Notes under the pieces: generated by a model
Databases searched by the model: none
What the model saw: the letters and a program-made list of their open reading frames with translations, nothing else
What the model was told of the DNA's origin: nothing
In this document: positions 1 to 5,188 of the stretch, one piece after another
Layout of the letters: every line of letters starts with the position of its first letter
How positions within the stretch are numbered: position 1 is the first letter of the stretch
Program-made: the position numbers and the translations under genes
Source of the DNA: Bifidobacterium breve
Lineage (GTDB): Bacteria > Actinomycetota > Acidimicrobiia > Acidimicrobiales > Ilumatobacteraceae
DNA: 5,188 bases
Assembly (NCBI GenBank): GCA_943325435.2
Contig: CALPPK020000129.1
Coordinates: 1-5,188, forward strand
Direction of reading: 5' to 3'

Positions 1-1
1 A

Positions 2-1468
2 TTTGCACAAATTCAAGGCCTTCACGTTGGCTTCCATGACCGCACACAAACAGGACAACTAATGAGTCGTGCCTCTAGTGACTTGCTGCAAGTGCAGGGC
101 TTTGTAGTCAACATTCCGATTTTCGCATCACAGGTCACCATGGTGTTTGGTGTTGTTGCGGTTCTCTTCCTTACTGATCCGCTGTTGGCCGCAGTCGCGC
201 TAGCGCCGTTGCCATTCATCAACATTTCCGCTCGGTCGTTCTCACACAAGATTCACCCAACAGTTCTTGCTGTACAACAAGAACAAGCTCAACTTGCAAG
301 TGTTGTCGAAGAATCGGTGTCAGGTATTCGTGTAATCAAGGGTTTTGGTGCTGAAGCTGTGCAGCAGGCCAAGTTAGAAATAGAAGCCGACGATATTCGT
401 CGCGAATCTATGAAGGCTGCGCGCATTCGTAGTCGTTTCCTTCCAGCTATCGACTTGCTTCCCGGCCTTGGGCTGGTTGCAGTTCTCGGACTTGGTGGTC
501 ATCGCGTTATTAGCGGCGATATGTCTTTGGGCGGGCTCGTTGCATTCAATGCGTACCTCACCATGTTGATCTGGCCAATGCGCAACATTGGTATGACTGT
601 TGCCATGGGGCAACGTGCAGCATCTGCGTTGGTACGTATTCATGAAATCTTGGCTGTGGTGCCGGCAATTGCAGACCCGCCGCACCCGTTGCATCTTCCA
701 AAGGCCGCAGTAGCGCAACCAGTTGGGGCCGTGAAATTTGAGAACGTTCGATTCGGGTACGAGATTGGCCACACAGACATTCGTGTTCTTGAAGGGTTCA
801 ATTTCTCAGTAGCCCCCGGCGAATCAGTTGCAATAGTCGGCGCAACAGGCTCCGGAAAATCGACCATTGCACGTTTGTTATTGCGCTTCTATGACCCACA
901 AGCTGGAAGTGTCAGCCTTGACGGCATAGATCTGCGTCAACTACGGCTGCCGGAGTTACGACATTCGGTTGGAGTTGTGTTTGAAGACACTTTGCTTTTT
1001 CACGACACAGTGTCCGCCAACATTGCATTCGCAAAACCAGAAATTGACTTTGAAGTAGTGCAACGTGCCGCAAAGCTTGCTGGCGCACATGACTTCATCA
1101 TGCAATTGCCAAACAAGTACGACACCTCCTTAGGCGAGCGCGGGTATTCATTGTCTGGTGGGCAACGCCAGCGCATTGCTATCGCACGTGCAATCGTTGC
1201 TGACCCACGTGTTCTGGTTCTTGACGACGCAACGTCTGCAGTAGACCCAACAAAGGAACATGAGATTCGTGATGCCTTGGCCACTGTGATGCGCGGACGC
1301 ACAACATTGGTGATTGCGCATCGCCCGGCCACCATTGAATTAGCTGATCGAGTAGTGCTGCTAGACGAAGGGCGCATCAGTGCCACAGGTTCGCATCATG
1401 AGCTGTTGGAAACCAACGAGAAGTATCGCAGCGTCCTTGCTGCCATGACCAGCACGGTAATTGAGTAG
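2..1468 (+). CDS. ABC exporter half-transporter, subunit 1 (5'-partial; degenerate Walker B)
   Basis: This is a membrane half-transporter with a transmembrane domain fused to an ATPase domain (COG1132/MdlB class), expected to export a substrate across the cytoplasmic membrane. The frame is open to the left edge. The codons before the ATG at 62 read 'GFHDRTQTGQL', a conserved exporter segment, so that ATG is internal and roughly 100 residues, including TM1-2, are missing. Visible TM segments lie near 113-175, 176-232, 443-505 and 527-589. The nucleotide-binding domain has Walker A GATGSGKST (839-865), a Q-loop position read as Glu in 'VVFED' (983-985), signature LSGGQ (1151-1165), Walker B 'VLVLDD' with Asp (1226-1228) where the catalytic Glu normally sits, D-loop SAVD, and the switch His (1319-1321). 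The stop is TAG, two bases before the next gene, which marks a heterodimer partner. The family is very secure; the substrate (drug, lipid or peptide) cannot be read from the sequence. Confidence 0.95.
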   Translation, partial: FAQIQGLHVGFHDRTQTGQLMSRASSDLLQVQGFVVNIPIFASQVTMVFGVVAVLFLTDPLLAAVALAPLPFINISARSFSHKIHPTVLAVQQEQAQLASVVEESVSGIRVIKGFGAEAVQQAKLEIEADDIRRESMKAARIRSRFLPAIDLLPGLGLVAVLGLGGHRVISGDMSLGGLVAFNAYLTMLIWPMRNIGMTVAMGQRAASALVRIHEILAVVPAIADPPHPLHLPKAAVAQPVGAVKFENVRFGYEIGHTDIRVLEGFNFSVAPGESVAIVGATGSGKSTIARLLLRFYDPQAGSVSLDGIDLRQLRLPELRHSVGVVFEDTLLFHDTVSANIAFAKPEIDFEVVQRAAKLAGAHDFIMQLPNKYDTSLGERGYSLSGGQRQRIAIARAIVADPRVLVLDDATSAVDPTKEHEIRDALATVMRGRTTLVIAHRPATIELADRVVLLDEGRISATGSHHELLETNEKYRSVLAAMTSTVIE

Positions 1469-1473
1469 TTATG
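1463..1473 (+). promoter_or_regulatory. Two-base stop/start junction, probable translational coupling
   Basis: The TAG stop of subunit 1 (1466-1468) is separated from the ATG of subunit 2 (1471-1473) by only TT. Upstream there is no good Shine-Dalgarno sequence, only a GAG at 1463-1465 five bases before the ATG. There is no room for a promoter unless it lies inside subunit 1. The inference is that subunit 2 is translated by ribosomes finishing subunit 1, which would keep the two subunits near 1:1. Confidence 0.5.
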
Positions 1474-3294
1474 TACGCAGGCGGACGTGGAGGCGGCGGT
1501 GGCGGCGGAGGTGCCGGCGGCAGAGGCATTGAAGAAGATAAGAAGCTAGATCGTTCCCAAACGCGAGTGGTACTTGTCCGTAGTTTCCGAATGGCTGGCG
1601 AGTTTCGCAAACAGGCGATCTTGGCGTTAGGGCTCGTCATTATCACCGTGCTGTGCACACTTGCTGGTCCAGTACTTGTGCGTCACGGCATTGATGCTGG
1701 TATCCGCAAAGGCGACCGCAACGCTCTTGATAAGACCGTTATTGCTTACATCGTGGTCGTGATAATTGCCTACATCGTTGGCCGTTGGCAGTACGTCGCC
1801 TTGAACTCCGCTGGTGAAGGCTTCTTGCGCCTGATACGAATTCGAGTGTTTTCTCGAATGCAGAAACAATCAATGGCATTCTTTGACCGCGAGAAGGCCG
1901 GTGTTCTTGTTGCACGAATGACTGCCGACATTGAATCGATGGCGGAACTCGTGCAGTGGGGTCTCATGCAGTTCCTGTCGTCGTTCTTGTTGCTGTTCTT
2001 TGCTTTCTTTCTTCTGATGAGCTTGTCGTGGCAACTCACACTTATTTCATTGCTTGTGTTTCCGTTCTTGATATTGGCGACTATCAAGTTTCAGCGTGAT
2101 GCAAACAAGGCATATCTGGAAGTGCGAGACAAGGTCGGGGCTAACCTTTCAGCTCTACAAGAAGGCATTACAGGTGTTCGAGTAATTCAGGCCTACGCCC
2201 GAGAAGACGAGCAGATTCGTCGATTCGAAGAATCAAACCGGGCGTTGTATCGCAGCCATATTCACAGCGTGAAAGTCAGCACGTGGTATTTCGGACTTAT
2301 TGAATTCGCAGGTATTGGTTCTTCTGCACTCATCGTGGGTGTTGGTGGTTTGCTTGTACACAACGGAACGGTTTCCCTCGGAACTGTTGTGGCGTTCGTA
2401 TTACTTCTTGCCAGCTTGTTTGACCCTGTTCAACAACTGTCACAGTTGTACAACACATTGCAGTCTTCAGCAGCTGCACTACATAAGTTGTTTGGCATTA
2501 TCGATGCAGTTCCCGATGTTGATGAATCACCAAACCCAATCTCATTGCCACCTGCTGGTGATGTAGTGGTTGACAACATCACGTTCTCGTATGCCGGAGC
2601 ATCACAACCAGCGTTAGAAAATGTCTCACTGACTCTCACTGCTGGCACACGCCTTGCTTTGGTTGGTCCAACTGGAGCTGGTAAATCAACTCTTGCAAAG
2701 CTGATGGCCCGTCTGTATGACGCCCAATCAGGAACTGTCTCATACGGCGGGGTAGACCTGCGCCGAGCATCAATGGATGATCTGCGTAATCGCATCGTTG
2801 TGATTCCTCAAGAAGGCTTCTTGTTTGATGGCACTATCCGCGACAACTTGCGTATTGCAAAACCAGACGCCACAGAAGACGAACTTCTCGTTGCGCTTGA
2901 CAAGATTGGCCTTCGCGAACGTTTTGAAGCGTTGCCAGAAGGTCTTGATACGGAAGTGCGCGAACGTGGTTCACGACTGTCTGCTGGCGAACGTCAGTTG
3001 GTCGCACTGTCACGTGCTGCACTTATTGACCCTGCAGTATTGGTGCTTGACGAAGCAACGTCAAACCTTGACCCAGGCACAGAGATGCTTGTGGAAGCAG
3101 CGCTTGAAAAACTAATGACTAACCGCAGCGTCATCGTGGTTGCTCACCGACTTTCAACAGTGCAACGCGCGGACAAGATTGCTGTTGTGGCTGATGCTCA
3201 TATCTCTGAGATCGGTACCCACGACGAGCTGATTGCTCTGAATGGTCATTACGCATTACTTGCATCTACGTGGAACAAAACCCAACCCCACTAA
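1471..3294 (+). CDS. ABC exporter half-transporter, subunit 2 (complete; catalytic Walker B, altered signature)
   Basis: This is a complete 607-residue half-transporter, the partner of the gene just upstream. Residues 4-19 are almost all Gly, followed by a charged stretch (IEEDKKLDR). TM segments lie near residues 47-70, 88-111, 163-185, 187-206, 272-297 and 300-325. The ATPase domain starts near 365, with A-loop Tyr374, Walker A GPTGAGKST (399-407), Q-loop Gln447, an X-loop-like TEVRERG, signature LSAGE (503-507) in place of LSGGQ, Walker B VLVLDE with catalytic Glu528, D-loop SNLD, and switch His559. The ATG at 1471 was chosen because it directly follows the upstream stop and includes the Gly-rich tail. 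The next in-frame ATG (1591, residue 41) would remove the segment leading into TM1 and has no ribosome binding site. The intact Glu and altered signature complement subunit 1. The gene ends with TAA, 25 bp from the convergent metH stop. Substrate unknown. Confidence 0.96.
   Translation: MYAGGRGGGGGGGGAGGRGIEEDKKLDRSQTRVVLVRSFRMAGEFRKQAILALGLVIITVLCTLAGPVLVRHGIDAGIRKGDRNALDKTVIAYIVVVIIAYIVGRWQYVALNSAGEGFLRLIRIRVFSRMQKQSMAFFDREKAGVLVARMTADIESMAELVQWGLMQFLSSFLLLFFAFFLLMSLSWQLTLISLLVFPFLILATIKFQRDANKAYLEVRDKVGANLSALQEGITGVRVIQAYAREDEQIRRFEESNRALYRSHIHSVKVSTWYFGLIEFAGIGSSALIVGVGGLLVHNGTVSLGTVVAFVLLLASLFDPVQQLSQLYNTLQSSAAALHKLFGIIDAVPDVDESPNPISLPPAGDVVVDNITFSYAGASQPALENVSLTLTAGTRLALVGPTGAGKSTLAKLMARLYDAQSGTVSYGGVDLRRASMDDLRNRIVVIPQEGFLFDGTIRDNLRIAKPDATEDELLVALDKIGLRERFEALPEGLDTEVRERGSRLSAGERQLVALSRAALIDPAVLVLDEATSNLDPGTEMLVEAALEKLMTNRSVIVVAHRLSTVQRADKIAVVADAHISEIGTHDELIALNGHYALLASTWNKTQPH
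1480..1527 (+). repeat. Low-complexity GGN codon run encoding a poly-Gly N-terminus
   Basis: Sixteen codons of subunit 2 (residues 4-19) encode 13 Gly, two Arg and one Ala. They use GGC, GGT and GGA in mixed order, so this is not a perfect triplet repeat. The run is more GC-rich than the surrounding gene. It sits at the cytoplasmic N-terminus before TM1 and is predicted to be disordered. Comparable Gly-rich starts occur, from memory, in actinobacterial half-transporters of this family; no function is established here. Confidence 0.8.
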
Positions 3295-3308
3295 GAAGAA
3301 GTTTTGTT
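3274..3308. repeat. 8-bp inverted repeat across the convergent gene ends; weak terminator candidate
   Basis: AACAAAAC at 3274-3281 is the exact reverse complement of GTTTTGTT at 3301-3308, with a 19-base loop containing the TAA stop of subunit 2. It lies where two convergent transcripts must end. The stem is AT-rich (six of eight pairs), the loop is long and no T-run follows in the + direction. If it acts as a terminator it is a weak or atypical one, and chance is a real alternative. No better hairpin was found in the 25-bp gap (3295-3319). Confidence 0.3.
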
Positions 3309-3319
3309 GAGACTGGAAA

Positions 3320-5188
3320 CTAGTCGCGGGCGACGAAGTACTTTGACTTCGGGTGATGACAGATAATCGCCGAGGTTGATTGTTCTGGTTGGTATTGCCA
3401 GCCAGTCTCTTCGCCCACTTCGATACCAATACGTCCTGCTTCAAGAAGTTCGGCAACGCGTGCGTTGTCTTCAAGGTCTGGACATGCGGGGTAACCCCAG
3501 CTGTAACGACCACCGCGGTACTGCTGACGGAACAAGCCGGCGATTGATGGGCCATCTTCGTTCACGAAGCCCCATTCGGTACGAATGCGGTGGTGCCAGT
3601 ATTCGGCGAGTGCTTCAGCCATTTCAACGCCAATGCCATGAAGTTCGAGGTAGTCCTGGTACTTATTGGCTGCGAATAGTTCTGCTGCTGCTTCGCTGAT
3701 TGGTTGACCCATAGTGACAATGTGGAACGCGGCATAGTCAGGCTCGCCACTTTCTACTGACCTAAAGAAGTCAGAGATGCACATGAATGGTGCAACCTTT
3801 TGACGGGGGTAGTTGAAGCGTGTGCGCTCCACTGTGCGGGTGTCGTCTGTGTAGACAACTAGGTCGTTGCCGTCGCTATTGACAGGGAAGTATCCGTACA
3901 CAAGTTGTGGCACAAGAACTCCGGTTGCTTTTGCATTGCTAAGTTGTGCGCGCAAGATAGGGCGAATGCGATCTTTGAAATCAGTATCTGATTCGCCTTC
4001 ATTCGGGCGGTATTGCCACTGGTTACGGAACAAGGCAGTTTCGTTGATGTATTCAGCGATCTCATCAATGCCGATGCCTTTGACAACCTTTGTGCCAAGG
4101 AATGGCGGAACAAAGACGGTGTTGTCCGTTTCAACTTCTGGAGAGCGACTCGGAATAGAAGCTGGATCAACTTCAACCTTTTCGCGGCGTGGAATTACAC
4201 GCTCGCCAAGCTTGCGACCAAAGTCTGGGTCGTCGATGCCTGATTTCTTGATGTCCATCAGCTTGTCGAGAGTAGACAAACCTTCGAATGCATCTTTGCC
4301 GTACAGCACACGACCTTCGTAGATCTTGCGGAGGTCTTGCTCTACGTAACTACGGGTAAGTGCCGCACCGCCAAGGATGACAGGGATATTGCTGAGGCCT
4401 TGGTTGTTGAGCTCAATGAGGTTGTCACGCATGATGATGGTGCTCTTTACGAGCAGGCCACTCATGCCAAGTGCATCGGCTCCAACTTCCTTGACCTTTT
4501 CAATCATCTCGTTGATGCTGATCTTGATACCGATGTTGTGCACTTCGTAACCGTTGTTCGTGCAGATGATGTCAACAAGGTTTTTACCAATGTCGTGAAC
4601 GTCGCCCTTCACTGTTGCAAGAACCAGTTTGCCTTTTGCGCTGCTCTCGCCAGTTTTTTCCATGAACTGTTCAAGGTGCGCAACAGCTGTTTTCATCGTT
4701 TCAGCGCTTTGCAAAACGAAAGGCAATTGCATACGACCTGAGCCAAATAGTTCGCCTACTTCGCGCATGCCGTCGAGCAAAATCTCATTGATAATGTCGA
4801 GTGGCTCAAGGCCTTGAGCGCGACCAGAATCGAGATCCTCGATCAAGCCTTCGCGGTCGCCATCAATAATGCGCTGGCGCAAAGTTTGTTCGATGGTCCA
4901 GTCTGTGCGGTCTTCTTTTACTGCATCGATTGTGGAGACATCGGCAAAAATTTCGAGCAACTTAGTGAGAGGGTCGTAATCAGGTTGACGACGATCAAAA
5001 ATAAGGTCTTGGCATACGGAAATCTGTTCTTCAGGGATTCGCGCAAGGGGAAGAATCTTTGATGCATGCACAATTGCTGAATCAAGGCCTACTTGGCGGG
5101 CTTCATGTAAAAACACACTGTTCAGTACCTGACGTGTGGCAGGGCTGAGACCAAAGCTGACGTTCGAAAGACCGAGAGTGGTGAATGC
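3320..5188 (-). CDS. metH: Cobalamin-dependent methionine synthase MetH, C-terminal half (5'-partial)
   Basis: MetH transfers the methyl group of 5-methyltetrahydrofolate via cobalamin to homocysteine, making methionine in the cytosol. About 623 residues are visible, roughly half of a usual ~1,200-residue enzyme; the homocysteine domain and most of the folate domain lie beyond the right edge. From the edge inward come the end of the folate (pterin-binding) domain, 'LGLSNVSFGLSPATRQVLNS' and 'SAIVHASKI'; the helical cap with 'LPFVLQSAETMK'; the B12 domain (about 4639-4247) with DVHDIG at 4586-4603, whose His (4595-4597) is the lower axial cobalt ligand, then 'GMSGLLVKS' and 'ILGGAAL'; a linker 'SRSPEVETDN'; and the AdoMet reactivation domain (about 4114-3326) with 'RGGRYSWGYPACP' at 3479-3517. 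The stop is TAG at 3320-3322. The GTG at 5114-5116 is internal, since the frame continues as conserved MetH sequence to the edge. No frameshift or missing motif was seen. Confidence 0.97.
   Translation of the reverse strand, partial: AFTTLGLSNVSFGLSPATRQVLNSVFLHEARQVGLDSAIVHASKILPLARIPEEQISVCQDLIFDRRQPDYDPLTKLLEIFADVSTIDAVKEDRTDWTIEQTLRQRIIDGDREGLIEDLDSGRAQGLEPLDIINEILLDGMREVGELFGSGRMQLPFVLQSAETMKTAVAHLEQFMEKTGESSAKGKLVLATVKGDVHDIGKNLVDIICTNNGYEVHNIGIKISINEMIEKVKEVGADALGMSGLLVKSTIIMRDNLIELNNQGLSNIPVILGGAALTRSYVEQDLRKIYEGRVLYGKDAFEGLSTLDKLMDIKKSGIDDPDFGRKLGERVIPRREKVEVDPASIPSRSPEVETDNTVFVPPFLGTKVVKGIGIDEIAEYINETALFRNQWQYRPNEGESDTDFKDRIRPILRAQLSNAKATGVLVPQLVYGYFPVNSDGNDLVVYTDDTRTVERTRFNYPRQKVAPFMCISDFFRSVESGEPDYAAFHIVTMGQPISEAAAELFAANKYQDYLELHGIGVEMAEALAEYWHHRIRTEWGFVNEDGPSIAGLFRQQYRGGRYSWGYPACPDLEDNARVAELLEAGRIGIEVGEETGWQYQPEQSTSAIICHHPKSKYFVARD

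Noticed and set aside
62..64. ATG at 62 as the start of the first ABC gene
   Set aside because: The same frame is open to the left edge and the preceding codons encode conserved exporter sequence (GFHDRTQTGQL). Starting here would also remove TM1-2, which a half-transporter needs.
374..867. - strand open frames inside ABC subunit 1
   Set aside because: They lie wholly inside a strong family match on the + strand and have no recognisable motif or ribosome binding site.
1377..1658. - strand frame with a poly-Pro stretch opposite the Gly-rich start
   Set aside because: Poly-Pro is simply the reverse complement of the GGN codon run. The frame overlaps both ABC genes and has no independent support.
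3295..3319. A strong intrinsic terminator in the convergent gap
   Set aside because: No GC-rich hairpin followed by a T-run is present on either strand; only the weak AT-rich inverted repeat was found.
3859..4741. Several long open frames opposite or out of frame with metH (for example 3867-4322 + and 4337-4741 +)
   Set aside because: They overlap a fully conserved MetH coding sequence, show no recognisable domain, and have the low-complexity composition expected of shadow frames.
5114..5116. GTG at 5116-5114 on the - strand as the start of metH
   Set aside because: The 24 codons before it in the window continue as conserved MetH folate-domain sequence (including 'LGLSNVSFGL'), so the gene runs off the right edge.
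1..5188. A novel defence, mobile or accessory system
   Set aside because: All but about 30 bases are accounted for by three well-known gene families. No direct repeats, recombinase, integrase or atypical composition was seen.

Overview
The window holds three protein-coding genes and almost no non-coding DNA. Two ABC half-transporter genes lie head to tail on the + strand (2-1468 and 1471-3294). A third gene, on the - strand (3320-5188), converges on them and encodes the C-terminal half of cobalamin-dependent methionine synthase (MetH). The first and third genes are cut by the window edges, so both true start codons lie outside. No RNA gene, mobile element, CRISPR array or origin was seen.

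Organism: base composition looks close to 50% GC by eye. The packing is tight (2 bp and 25 bp gaps). The half-transporters have a Gly-rich N-terminus on subunit 2 and a 'VFED' Q-loop on subunit 1, and MetH has a long linker and an 'NQWQYRP' activation-domain entry. Together these resemble moderate-GC Actinobacteriota, perhaps an aquatic Acidimicrobiia-like lineage. This is inference from family resemblance, not from a marker gene.

Layout: 2-1468 is ABC exporter subunit 1 (TM3-TM6 visible, then a full nucleotide-binding domain). After two bases, 1471-3294 is complete subunit 2 (Gly-rich tail, six TM segments, nucleotide-binding domain). A 25-bp convergent gap follows (3295-3319). An 8-bp AT-rich inverted repeat lies across the end of subunit 2 and this gap. 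From 3320 to the right edge is metH, read leftwards.

How the genes work together: the two ABC proteins almost certainly form one heterodimeric exporter with one degenerate and one consensus ATPase site. Subunit 1 has Asp at the catalytic Walker B position but an intact LSGGQ. Subunit 2 has the catalytic Glu but an altered LSAGE signature. These defects fall in the same composite site, which is the expected pattern for a TM287/288- or BmrCD-type transporter. MetH is a separate housekeeping transcription unit with no evident functional link to the exporter. I see no undescribed system here; the most interesting points are the sequence details of the exporter pair.
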